A stretch of 64,000 bases of DNA, taken from Streptomyces formicae (lineage in GTDB: Bacteria > Actinomycetota > Actinomycetes > Streptomycetales > Streptomycetaceae). A model generated the notes under the pieces. That model made no database searches. It was not told where the DNA came from and saw nothing but the letters and a program-made list of their open reading frames with translations. This document shows, one piece after another, positions 9,444-18,800 of the stretch; position 1 is the first letter of the stretch, and each line of letters starts with the position of its first letter. A program made the position numbers and the translations under genes. The stretch lies in contig NZ_CP071872.1 in NCBI RefSeq assembly GCF_022647665.1, forward strand, positions 4,154,001-4,218,000. Direction: 5' to 3'.

Positions 9444-9896
9444 ATGGCTACCGGAGACGTCTACCCGTCCAGTATTTTCAGCGTCGAGCTCGGAAAGTTC
9501 CAAGTCGAGACGGTGCAGAGTGTATCGGTCCCGTCGATTCAGATAGAGGTTGTCGAGACGCGGCAGGTCTCGGCGACCGGCGAGCCGATTGTACGCAAGC
9601 AGCCCGCGCCGCGTCCGCAGAGCGGAGAAATCACGATCACGCGGGGCATGGACCCCAGCACCGCTTTCACGGACTGGATCCACACTTCGCTGGAGAATAA
9701 GGATATTGCCGCAGCTCGGCAGAACATGTCGATCGTGCAGTACGACATCGACAAAAAGCCTGTACTGCGCTACCACTTGACCAATGCTTGGGCCTCGCAG
9801 CTCAAGGGGGCCGATCTGGACGCCTCCAGCAACGGGGCGGCAACGGAGCAAGTCACCATCACCTACGAGGACTGCGCGGTCGAGCGTGCCTCGTGA
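9444..9896 (+). CDS. Inner tube protein 1 (Hcp/gp19-like)
   Basis: A 150-residue protein of the CIS tail-tube family (gp19/Hcp fold; Afp1/Pvc1). It opens with 'DVYPSSIFSVELGKFQVETVQSV', continues with the typical 'ITITRGMD' strand and 'FTDWIHTSLEN' helix, and closes with 'VTITYEDCAVERAS'. Hexameric rings of this protein stack inside the sheath and carry cargo. It starts at ATG 9444 after 'acggag'. The next gene starts at GTG 9886 inside its end, implying coupled translation. It is distinct from the second tube-like protein at 12036, which probably sits at the baseplate. Confidence 0.95.
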   Translation: MATGDVYPSSIFSVELGKFQVETVQSVSVPSIQIEVVETRQVSATGEPIVRKQPAPRPQSGEITITRGMDPSTAFTDWIHTSLENKDIAAARQNMSIVQYDIDKKPVLRYHLTNAWASQLKGADLDASSNGAATEQVTITYEDCAVERAS

Positions 9897-10314
9897 GGAA
9901 GGGGTCGTATCTGCGGGGTCCTCGGAATCCGCACTCGCGGCGCCACTGCGTACGACGTTCGACTTCGAGTTGCCGCGCGGCTATGTCGACGGGTCAGGAA
10001 CCGTGCACAGGAGCGGGGCTATGCGCCTGGCCACGGGCCAGGACGAGCTGTCGCCGCTGATCGACCAGCGGGTCAGGGAGAACCCGGCCTATCTCGGTGT
10101 GGTGCTGCTCAGTCTGGTCGTCACTCGGCTGGGGTCGGTGCCGCGGATCGATGCCGAGCTGATCGGGAAGCTGTTCGCGGCCGACCTGGCCTATCTGCAG
10201 GAGTTCTACCGGTCCATCAACGGGCTGGGGCAGGCGGAGACGGCGGCCTGCCCCAGTTGCGGTATCCGGTTCGAGCTGCCCGCCGCGGCCGGGGGCGGCC
10301 TGGGGGAATCGTGA
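9886..10314 (+). CDS. Small conserved CIS protein with a single CPxC motif
   Basis: A protein of 142 residues if started at GTG 9886, which overlaps the tube stop; an in-frame upstream ATG would lie inside the tube gene and gives non-native composition. The core 'TFDFELPRGYVDGSGTVHRSGAMRLAT' followed by 'NPAYLGVVLLSLVVTRLG' is a pattern I associate with small proteins next to the tube gene in actinobacterial CIS clusters, resembling phage tail-assembly (gp41/chaperone-like) proteins. It ends with one 'CPSCGIRFELP' motif, half of a zinc ribbon, so metal binding would need a dimer. A tube chaperone role is inference from position. It overlaps the next gene by GTGA. Confidence 0.8.
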   Translation: MPREEGVVSAGSSESALAAPLRTTFDFELPRGYVDGSGTVHRSGAMRLATGQDELSPLIDQRVRENPAYLGVVLLSLVVTRLGSVPRIDAELIGKLFAADLAYLQEFYRSINGLGQAETAACPSCGIRFELPAAAGGGLGES

Positions 10315-10472
10315 CGTACCCGCCGGACCGGCTGAGGCAGGAAGTTGCCTTCATCGCCTATCACTTCCACTGGTCTTTGGGCGATGTTCTGGGCCTGTCC
10401 CACGTGGAGCGGATCGGCTGGGTACGGGAAATCAACGGGATCAACACGCGGTCGGGGGAGGGAAGGAGGTAG
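10311..10472 (+). CDS. DUF6760-like small CIS protein
   Basis: A 53-residue protein beginning at GTG 10311, overlapping the previous stop. It has the pattern 'YPPDRLRQEVAFIAYHFHWSL' then 'VLGLSHVERIGWVREI', which resembles the DUF6760 family of tiny proteins always found between the tube and downstream genes of actinobacterial CIS and some phage tails. By analogy with phage GpG/GpT pairs it may work with the preceding protein during tail assembly; that is inference. Its last codons contain the ribosome-binding site (ggagg) for the next gene. Confidence 0.8.
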   Translation: MTYPPDRLRQEVAFIAYHFHWSLGDVLGLSHVERIGWVREINGINTRSGEGRR

Positions 10473-10907
10473 CTGTCCATGGCGTCTGTCTGCGACGGGG
10501 AGACAGTGCTCATCACGGCGGCGGTGTCGCGGCCTGCTTCGAGCGGACTGGCGACGCTGGTTGAGCACCTGGCTGCCTGGCAGCCCTTTCCCCTCTGCAC
10601 TGCGGCTGAGGCTGGTCTGTTGCCCCGCGGATGCGTGCTGAGTCTTCCTCCGACCTGGTCTGCCCGGGATGGAGGGCAGCGAGGATCACGCTCAGCCGAA
10701 TCGGTCTCGACGCCGTGGGAGGACTCGACGCAGAAGAGGTCCTGGGAGGGTCTTCCCCCGTTGTTGGCCGAGCCAGGGGAACGTGTTACGCAGCCGGCCC
10801 CTCCCATGGGTGGTGAGGCGGTTCTGGGTCCATGGCCGAACGGAAACGGAACTGAACGGTACTTTCCATACCGCGTCCCGGCGGACCAGCCGCCGCCGGA
10901 TCACGCT

Positions 10908-11353
10908 GGCACCAGGAGACCGCCCCGTCCCGGTCTGCATCCGCCCCTTCAGCACCCCCCACCATCCATGCCACCCCCCACCACCCCCACCACCGCACTA
11001 CACACGGCACACCCAACGAACCAACCAACACAAGCCCCAGCAACACCACCACCCCCCGCCCCCCAGGACCTCCAGGCCCCCAGCAACAACAACCCGCCGG
11101 CGGCACCCATCTATCCCAGAAACAGCCCTCTGCCCCGTCGGACCACGTGGGCACCAGGAGACCGCCCCGTCCCGGTCTGCATCCGCCCCTTCAGCACCCC
11201 CCACCATCCATGCCACCCCCGACCACCCCCAGGACCCCCACCACCGCACTACACACGGCACACCCAACGAACCAACCAACACAAGCCCCAGCAACACCAC
11301 TACCCCCCCGACCTCCAAGCCCTCCAGGCTCTCCAGGCCCCCAGCAACAGCGA
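10908..11353. repeat. Two-copy ~241-bp repeat in the Pro-rich gene
   Basis: A segment starting 'gcaccaggagaccgcccc' at ~10908 recurs at ~11149, with long identical runs and small indels between copies. Both copies encode Pro/His/Thr-rich low-complexity sequence. The 241-bp spacing is not a multiple of three, so the two copies are read in different frames within any one reading frame. Confidence 0.85.
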
Positions 11354-11530
11354 TCACCCGAGCCAGCGCCGGGACCATGGCCGAAGAACACCGGGACCGG
11401 CCCGCACACCCAGCACTTCATCTCGCCCGCCCACTCACCACACACCGGCACTTGGCTCAACGCCCAACCAACCCCCGTACTCCGCACCCGGTCCGCGCGC
11501 GACGGTCTGCATCCGCCCCTCCCCGCCGTC

Positions 11531-11760
11531 CCCCTCATGTGGCCCACTCTCCCGGGCCTGACAACGTCGCCGACGGCTGCCGCCACAGCCCCGCCCACAT
11601 CACCAACCCCCGGGCCGCCGCCACGGGAGAACATCACCACCATCCCCCTCATGTGGCCCGCTCCCCCGGGCCTGACAACGTCACCGACGGCTGCCGCCAC
11701 AGCCCCGCCCCCACCACCAACCCCCGGGCCGCCGCCACGGGAGAACATCACCACCATCCC
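11531..11760. repeat. Two-copy 114-bp tandem repeat in the Pro-rich gene
   Basis: A unit beginning 'ctcatgtggccc' at 11534 repeats at 11648 with few differences. At 114 bp (38 codons) it preserves the frame. It directly precedes the conserved C-terminal segment ending at 11988. Confidence 0.85.
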
Positions 11761-12035
11761 GGTTTCGGCATCTCGGCCCGGCGGGCCTGGCGGGCCTGGC
11801 GGGGGGCAGACGTTCGGGGTGTGGAGGGCGGCCGTCGGGTGGCGGTCAATGCCGGAGCCGTCGCACGGGAGATCTCCCGTGATCACGCAGAGGTCATTGT
11901 GCAGGCCGTGCTGCGGCATCTGCCGTCGTTGAGCCCCCGGCACAGTGAAGGGGAGCCGCTGACGCGTCACCCGTGCCCGCCTCGCTAAGGGCCCCCAGCC
12001 GACGGGGGCGGATGTGCCATTAGGAGGCCATCGAC

Positions 12036-12491
12036 ATGAGTTCCGATACGTTTGCTGTCACTTCACTCTTCCAACTCACCATCGGTGTGCACGCGCTGGG
12101 CTCGTTCACCAGCTGTGACGGGCTGGGCTGCTACACAGAGGTCGAAGAGCGCCGGGAGGGCGGTCTCAACGGCCATGTGTGGCAGCTGCCCGGGCGCCTG
12201 CGTTACTCCAATCTCACGCTCTCGAGGCCGTTGACCAGGCAGACCACACTGATCTGGTTGTGGCTGCGGCAGGTGAGCCAGGCGACTGGAGTCCCGCTCA
12301 CCCGCCCGCTGCGTCTGCCGGGACGCTTGGTGGCGCTGGGGCCGGACCAGCAGCCGCTGGTCCAATGGGAGCTGGACGGCGTGATCCCGGTGCGGTGGTC
12401 CGGCCCATCGTTCTCCACTGATCAGCCCCAGGCGGCGCGCGAGACTCTGGAAATCGCGCACAACGGATTCATCGGTATTACGCACCTGTGA
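12036..12491 (+). CDS. Second tube-like protein (tube initiator, gp19-like)
   Basis: A 151-residue tail-tube-family protein starting at ATG 12036 after 'taggagg'. It shows the family pattern with 'FQLTIGVHALGSFTSCDGLG' at the start, 'LPGRLRYSNLTLSRPL' in the middle and a helix-strand end 'ARETLEIAHNGFIGITHL'. It differs strongly from tube protein 1. In Afp/PVC/antifeeding clusters the second tube protein (Afp5-like) forms the first ring on the spike hub and nucleates the tube, so it is probably a baseplate component. It overlaps the LysM gene (GTGA at 12488). Confidence 0.92.
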   Translation: MSSDTFAVTSLFQLTIGVHALGSFTSCDGLGCYTEVEERREGGLNGHVWQLPGRLRYSNLTLSRPLTRQTTLIWLWLRQVSQATGVPLTRPLRLPGRLVALGPDQQPLVQWELDGVIPVRWSGPSFSTDQPQAARETLEIAHNGFIGITHL

Positions 12492-13303
12492 GTCGCCACC
12501 CCTTGCTTTACCCGGCCTTGACGACGTTAGGACCTGCTGTGTCACTTCTTGCTTCTGCCGCCAGCGGCTTCGCCAGCGGCTTCATCTACGGGCTCGGCGG
12601 TATGGCGGTGCGCGCCACGCTGGTACTGCATGATCCTCCTGCGGGGAAGAAGAGTTCCGGGCCCGGGAAAGAGCGCGGCCGTTTGGTGTTCGGGTTCAAT
12701 CCGGAGCAGCTGCGGGTCGACAAGTCGGCCGGATGGGTGCGTCATAAGGCGAGGCGCGCACACACGGCGACGAGGCCGGAGTTCGTCGGCTCACAGCCGC
12801 GGTCGCTGAGCCTGGAGATCTTTCTGGACGCGGAGTTCGAGCGTTCTGTGCAGGACCATGTGGAGGTGCTGATGGGGTGCTGTACCCCCACGCCGGAGAG
12901 TGTGGCCGCCAGGCGCCCCTCTCCTCCGTGGGTGCGGCTGCAGTGGGGGCGGCTGCAGTCGACAGCGTTCACGGCGGTAGTCACCCACGTGGATGCCAAT
13001 TACACGATGTTCGCGGCCGACGGGCTGCCGCTGCGGGCGCAGTGCACGATGGGGCTGGAGGAGGTGGGCGGCCCGGTGGCCCGGCAGAATCCGACCTCCG
13101 GCGGGCTGGGAGGGGCCGGCTCCCATGTGCTGGTCCAGGGGGAGAGCCTGGCGTCGCTGGCCTACCGCCAGTATGGGGATCCTGCGCAGTGGCGGGAGGT
13201 CGCGCAGTTCAACGGGATTGATGATCCGGCGGAAGTGGTGCCCGGGGAGCGGGTGGTGCTCCCTGCGCTGGCGGGCGAGGCAGGAGGTGGGCTTGATGGC
13301 TGA
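12488..13303 (+). CDS. LysM-domain baseplate hub adaptor (Afp7/gp53-like)
   Basis: A 271-residue protein starting at GTG 12488. The N-terminal ~200 residues have the CIS adaptor pattern ('RLVFGFNPEQLRVDKSAGW', 'LSLEIFLDAEF', 'WGRLQSTAFTAVVTHVDANYTMF'), ending in a C-terminal LysM-like motif (~residues 217-262, 'VQGESLASLAYRQYGDPAQW' then 'VVPGERVVLP'). In Afp/PVC and T4 (gp53) this protein links the tube initiator and spike to the baseplate wedges; here LysM acts as a structural clamp rather than binding peptidoglycan. The start of the spike gene overlaps its last codons by 8 bp. Confidence 0.92.
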   Translation: MSRHPLLYPALTTLGPAVSLLASAASGFASGFIYGLGGMAVRATLVLHDPPAGKKSSGPGKERGRLVFGFNPEQLRVDKSAGWVRHKARRAHTATRPEFVGSQPRSLSLEIFLDAEFERSVQDHVEVLMGCCTPTPESVAARRPSPPWVRLQWGRLQSTAFTAVVTHVDANYTMFAADGLPLRAQCTMGLEEVGGPVARQNPTSGGLGGAGSHVLVQGESLASLAYRQYGDPAQWREVAQFNGIDDPAEVVPGERVVLPALAGEAGGGLDG

Positions 13304-15436
13304 GCCGTGGTATTCGGCCCTTCCTGTGGTGGTGCTGGACGGCAGGGAGCTGGCAGAGAACTGGGCGCAGGAGCTGGAGGAAGCGTGGGTAGAGACCTCG
13401 GTGGCGCAGCCGTCCCAGGCCTTCCTGCGTTTTCGCGATCCTGACCGTGCAGCGCTCGACAAGCACAACCTGAATGTCGCCATCGGCACTCCGCTGGTGG
13501 TCAAGGTGTCTGTCGACGGGGTCCTCGAGCCGCTGTTCGCCGGGGAGGTGACGGCGTTGCAGACGCAATACTCCGCTGAGGACGGCACGTTCACTGTGGT
13601 GCGGGGGATGGACGGCGGTCACCGGCTGCTGCGCGGACGGCAGGTGATCGCGTATGCGGACACCACGATCAAGAAGATCGTAGAGAAGATTGCCATGCGG
13701 GCGAAGCTGCAGTGCGGGGACGTGGAGGCCGATGGGACGTCTCTTCCTTATGTGGCGCAGCCCAATATGACTGATTGGGAGATGCTGCAGCACCTGGCAC
13801 ACGAGCATGGGCTGCGGGTAAGCATGGAGGGTTCCCGAGGAACTGTGCTGTGCCTGCGGCGGAAGGCGCCCGGCGCGGGCAAACCACGTGTGTGGCGGGA
13901 GCAGAATCTGCTGTCCGTGGACGCCGTGCTGACCTCAACCGACCAGGTCGATACCGTCGAGGTGCGGGGCTGGGAGGTGAAGACGAGAACGGTCCTCAAG
14001 GGTAAAGCCGACATCGAGAAGAGTGATCGTGTCCGAGTGGGGATGAAGCCCTCCGAGACCACCCGTCCGTTCGGGAAAGCGCGGTTGCTGGTGTCCGGAA
14101 GGCCTTATGCCTCGATGCACGAGGTCGAAAGCGCCGCGCGGGCCTTGGCGGCCGACTGTGCTGCCGGATTCGCTCAGCTGCAGGCAGAAGCCGAGGGTGA
14201 TCCGGCCCTGCGGGCCGGTCAGTGGGTCACGCTGGCAGACATCGGCGCCCCCTTCGCGGGGACTACACCGTCTCGTCGTGCCGCCACATCTTCGGCCGGG
14301 ATCCGGAGAGTCAGAGCACAACATTCAGCACGCAGGTCCTGGTCGGCCACGCGCCCTCAGGACCGGTTCCCGCTCCCGCCCCGCTGTGTGCTCATGGTGT
14401 CGCCATCGCTGTGGTCGCCGATACCAAGGAGCCGCATGACGGTCAGCACGGCTGGGTACGGCTGCGGCTTCCCTGGCTTCAGGACCATACGACGGACTGG
14501 GTGCGCAGTGTGCAGTACGGGGGGGCATGGGGAGGAGGGGTGCTGCCGGTCGAGGCGGACGATGAAGTGCTGATCGCCTTCGAGCACGGCCGCCTGGACC
14601 GTCCCTTCGTGCTGGGAGGGCTCTACAACGGCAAGAACCATCCCAGTGACCATGACGGGGTGGATCTGTTCGGTGCTGATGGAAAGGCCAACCGCCGGTC
14701 GCTGGTGTCCCGCGACGGTGACCGTATCGAGCTTCTCACTCCCACCGAGGGCCCGCAGGGCATCCGTCTGGTCACCGGCAAGAAGGAGGAGGCAGAGGAA
14801 GAGCGCCTGTCGTTACTGCTGGACCGGTCTGCTCATGCCGTGGTCCTCTCCGCAGGAACAGATGAGAAGGCCGTTTCCTTCACTCTGGACCACGCCGAGC
14901 AGCACGCCGTGCTCAGCGCCGGCGCCGACACCGAGGACGAGCACGCACAGATACGCCTAGACCAGAAGAAAAAAACACTCAGCCTCACAACCGGCAAAAC
15001 CAAGCCCATCAGCATCACCCTCGACCACGAAGCCAACGCCCTCACCCTCAACGCCGGCGCCGACACCGACGACGAGCACGCACAAATACGCCTAGACCAG
15101 AAGAAAAAAACACTCAGCCTCACAACCGGCAAAACCAAGCCCATCAGCATCACCCTCGACCACGAAGCCAACGCCCTCACCCTCAACGCCGGCGCCGACA
15201 CCGACGACGAGCACGCACAAATACGCCTAGACCAGAAGAAAAAAACACTCAGCCTCACAACCGGCAAAACCATCAGCATCACCCTCGACCACGAAGCCAA
15301 GGCCCTCGCCCTCAACGCCGCTGGAGGGAAGCTGATGCTCCAGGCGGAAGAGATCGAAATAGCTGCCAATTCCAACCTGACTTTGAGATCGGGGAACAAA
15401 GTCACCATCGATGGCCAGAGTGTCGATATCAACTGA
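13296..15436 (+). CDS. Spike/hub protein (gp27-gp5, VgrG/Afp8-like), one frameshift
   Basis: The first part (ATG 13296 to ~14258) encodes the gp27-like hub with 'FRDPDRAALDKHNLN', 'GEVTALQTQYSAEDG', 'VRGMDGGHRLLRGR' and 'NMTDWEMLQHLAHEHGLRV', all typical of VgrG/Afp8. After the G run at 14258-14261 the homologous sequence continues one frame over ('DYTVSSCRHIFG', then the gp5 OB-fold 'HGWVRLRLPWL', 'VPVEADDEVLIAFEHGRLDRPFVLGGLYNG'). One missing G explains the break; without it the protein would be ~713 residues, whereas the unshifted frame ends at 14573. The needle that follows is three 45-residue repeats plus 'GGKLMLQAEEIEIAANSNLTLRSG', a T4-gp5-like beta-helix. One TTA codon is at 14813. 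This is the membrane-piercing centre of the baseplate. Confidence 0.9.
14918..15320 (+). repeat. Three 135-bp tandem repeats in the spike needle
   Basis: Near-identical 135-bp (45-codon) units start at 14918, 15053 and 15188. Each encodes 'AGADTDDEHAQIRLDQKKKT', then 'LSLTTGKT(KP)ISITLDHEA'. The third lacks the Lys-Pro codons. The nucleotide-level identity points to recent expansion. Each unit would add a fixed length to the triple-stranded needle. Confidence 0.92.
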
Positions 15437-15450
15437 GGAGGGAGAGTATC

Positions 15451-15864
15451 GTGTCAGCTCCGGACATCATCGGGGCGGGGTGGTCGTTCCCCGCCGGCCG
15501 GGACACCGACGGCAATGCACAACTGGCCGTCGGCACTGACGACATCGAGCAGGCCATCCATCTCATCCTCGCCACCGCGCCCGGGGAGCGTCCGATGCGA
15601 CCCGAGTTCGGCTGCGCCATCCACGACCTGGTCTTCGCACCTGTCAATGCGAGTACCGCCGGGCTGATGGAACAGGCCGTCCGCGAGGCACTGGAGCGGT
15701 GGGAACCCCGCGCCGAACTCGACAGTGTGACGGTCCTCGGCGACGAGGCCGACGAGGCGCTGGTGTACATCAGCATCTGGTACCGCCCCCGCGGCAGCAG
15801 CGACCCGCGCAACCTCGTCTTCCCCTTCTACACCATCCCATCTCACGCTCCGGACATGCCATGA
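15451..15864 (+). CDS. Baseplate wedge protein gp25 (Afp9-like, GPW/gp25 family)
   Basis: A 137-residue protein starting at GTG 15451 after 'ggagggag'. It contains the family core 'IEQAIHLILATAPGERPMRPEFGCAIHDLVFAP', with the Glu-Pro-Arg-like motif in 'ERPMRPEFG', and ends with 'LVFPFYTI'. gp25 forms part of the inner baseplate and starts sheath polymerisation. It lies only 14 bp after the spike gene; in most clusters of this type a PAAR tip gene sits in or near this gap, and here there is no room for one. The next gene overlaps its stop (ATGA). Confidence 0.95.
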   Translation: MSAPDIIGAGWSFPAGRDTDGNAQLAVGTDDIEQAIHLILATAPGERPMRPEFGCAIHDLVFAPVNASTAGLMEQAVREALERWEPRAELDSVTVLGDEADEALVYISIWYRPRGSSDPRNLVFPFYTIPSHAPDMP

Positions 15865-18800
15865 CTTCCCCGCTGCCTGCTTCTCAGGATGCTTCCGACC
15901 AGGGCACACAGCAGCAGTCCGCCCTGGATACTCTGCGCTTTCAGGACGTGGTGGATGACGCGAAGCGGCTGATCCCGTCGCTGTATCCGCAGTGGACCGA
16001 CCACAATGTCTCCGACCCCGGCGTCACATTGCTCGAGGCGTGTGCCGCGGAGATCGATGCCCTGTCCTACCGGCTGGGCCGCATGCCGACAGCAGTACGC
16101 GATGCGTATCTCAAGCTCCTGGCCCGCCCGTTACAGCCAGCGATGGCTGCCCGCACTGTCCTGACGTTCACCCGCGCCCCCGGCGACCACCCCGATACGG
16201 CTTTGCGCGTGCCCGCGGGCACGCGGGTGAGCACCGATCCAGCTCTGCCCGACGATGCCGTCGTCTTCACCACGCAGGAAGAATGCGTACTTCCTGCGGT
16301 CGCCGGCTACGCCTACGGCTGCCCTAACGTCTTTCCCCCTAGTAATACGCAGACTCCCCCGTTGCGGCTGGATCTCGACCAAGCCATGCCGGTGCGCCTG
16401 CCAGACGCCCCAGACCACCGGGGCAGGGCGTTGGTCCTGCTTGCCGATCCTGGCCCGGGCAAGCTCCTCACCGTGCATGTGACGCTGGCGATGCGCTCCC
16501 CTGAGGGCGAACCGGATGTGCCGCCCCGGACCACATGGGAGGTGCTGACCGGTGAGGGATGGCAGCCGGTGAACTGGCTCTACAACGGTACCTATGCACA
16601 CACCGGCGGTCCGGTGCCATGCACCTTCACGCTGCCCTCCACCCGAATACTGATGGATGACAAGCCGGTGGAGCTGACGGGGCGCAGAATCCCCCAGGGG
16701 CAGGCTGCCTTCACAGCCTTGGGCTGTATTGCTCTGCGCATCACCGCCGAAGGTCCGCCCGGCTCCCAGTGGTCCATCCCCTACCTCGCCCCCGCCAACG
16801 CGACCTCCCAACCAGTGACCGCCCTGCAGGTCATCCATGTCAGCAAGCAAGCGGGCGAGCAAGTGGGGGTGTCAGACGGTACACCGGGCCAGTCCTTCCG
16901 CCTCCCCGGGTTCCTGGCGGCGGACCGGCTGGACGCGGCGGGCGTCGTGGTGACCCCGCAACCGGACGGGATGCGGCAGACATGGACCCGGGCCGAGACC
17001 TTCGCCACGGCTGACGCCGAAACCCCTCACTTCGTGCTCGACCCGGCAACCAGCCGGATTCTCTTCGGCCCTCAGGTCACTACCCGCCAAGGGGTCAGGC
17101 AGTGCGGCAAGGTCCCCGACAAGGGCGCCACCATCGCCATCCATGCCGCCGAGTTCACCCAGGGTGCCCGTGGCAATGTCGCCGCCCGCACGCTGACGCA
17201 CCTGATCGACCCGCCCAACGAGCTGCGGACAGCGGATGACTCCGTCCCTCTGGCCGAGGTCACCAACCCCGCCCCCGCACACGGTGGCAGCGACCCCGAG
17301 ACCGCCGACCTCCTCCTGCGGAACACCGACGCCGGGTTCAGCAGGACACGGCGGTGCGTTACGGCCGAAGATTACGAACGCGCCCTGGAAGACAGCCTGC
17401 CCGGCCTCGCCCGGGCCGTATGCCTGCAGGCCGCCCCGGCAGAGCGCACCCGCTACGACATACAGGTCGTCCTCATCCCCGAACTGCCCGCCGGCGTCCC
17501 GCCATCCGCCCTCGCGCTGCGAGTGAACCCCGGCCTTACAGCCGCCGCTCGCGACCTGCTCAACACACTGCGTCTGCTGGGCGCCCGCATCCTCATCACC
17601 AGCCCGGTCTGTGTGCCACTGCACATCGGCATCGACTTGACCACCGATCTCCCGCCGCGTGACCACCAGCAGCTGCGTCAGGACATCCGCGACGCACTCA
17701 TCACCACGCTCCATCCGGTCACCGGTGGCCCGCACCACACCGGCTGGCCTATGGACCGCATCCCGACACAAGGAGAGATATCCGCCGTCCTCGCCCGCAT
17801 CCCCGGTATTCGTCTGAGTACCTCTCCTCGCATCACCCCAGGGCCAACGGGAGGCGACCCCGGCCCCCGTGTGCCGGTCGTGGACAAACTGGATCTCACC
17901 GTCAACCAGAATCGCTACTGGGACTCGATCACCCTTGATCCGCAGACCGGCGATCCCACGCGGGCCGCAGACCGCAGCATCGCCCTTACCGTCAACGCAG
18001 GCAACTCCACTTGGACCCTGACCGCTTCCTCCCTGACCGGCGTGGACTGGCCAACTGCCCTCCCCCGCACGGTCACGGGAAGTACGACGCTGCTGGCCTG
18101 CCAGGCCACCGCCCGTGACATGCCGTTCAAGGGTTCGCTCGCCTTCCGGCTCGCCGGCACCCAAGAGGACACCACCCTCACATGGGACAATCCCCCCACC
18201 GGAGACAACACGTTCACTCTGGCCAACACCAGCAACCTCTCCGCCGGTCTCTCCGCCGGCGAGGCCAGTCAGACGGTCGACAACGGGCAGAAGCGACAGA
18301 TCACCGGCAGGGAGCTCCGCGGCACGGGCGACAGCGCCCACCCGCGGCTCACGCTCACCCTCACTCCCGCCGAATCCCTCAAGAGAACACTGACCATCAC
18401 AGCCGTCGACGGAAGCAAGGACACCTGGTCAGCCGCAGCGCCCACCGACCTCAACGGGTGCACAGGAGTAACCACGGAGCTGGTCACGTCCGTGACCGCC
18501 TCGGACAACACCGCTGCGATGTCCGGCAAGGTCACCTACACCTGCAAGCCCAACAACGACTCCGTCACCGTGGGCTGGAGCGCCGACCCTCAGGGAAACA
18601 TCACCTACTCAGCCCCGAACGCCGCCACCGACAAGGCCCAGGCCTTCCTGGACGGTACGCAGCTCACCGCCACGGGCATCACGCGCTCAGCGACGCAGCC
18701 CGGCGGCGGACGGCAAGCCACAGCACAGATCACGCTGAAGGACCCCAACCACCAGCACGTCACGGTCCGCCTGCACAACACCCTGCCATCGAACCTGACC

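Larger units (their letters stand above)
10479..11988 (+). pseudogene. Pro-rich CIS gene with apparent frame changes
   Basis: The gene starts well (ggagg, then ATG 10479) with a plausible folded N-terminus in frame 10479 ('GLATLVEHLAAWQPFPLCTAAEAGLLPRG'). Around 10660-10760 the best protein-like sequence is in another frame ('RAARITLSRIGLDAVGG'). After ~900 bp of Pro/Thr-rich repeats the convincing C-terminus is in a third frame ('VNAGAVAREISRDHAEVIVQAVLRHLP', stop at 11988). No single frame joins these parts; frame 10479 stops at 11561. So either there are two or more indels or the N- and C-terminal parts are now separate. The place between the two tube genes is where Streptomyces CIS clusters carry a variable Pro-rich protein. 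I do not recognise a function. A short helical C-terminus after a flexible linker suggests a connector or anchor. Confidence 0.55.

Noticed and set aside
10908-11760. Possible CRISPR-like array
   Set aside because: Two long repeat families of only two copies each, coding Pro-rich sequence; no short repeats with unique spacers and no cas genes.
14573-14573. Spike as a naturally short protein ending at 14573
   Set aside because: After 14261 that frame gives Arg/Cys-rich nonsense, while the neighbouring frame continues the gp5/VgrG fold perfectly.
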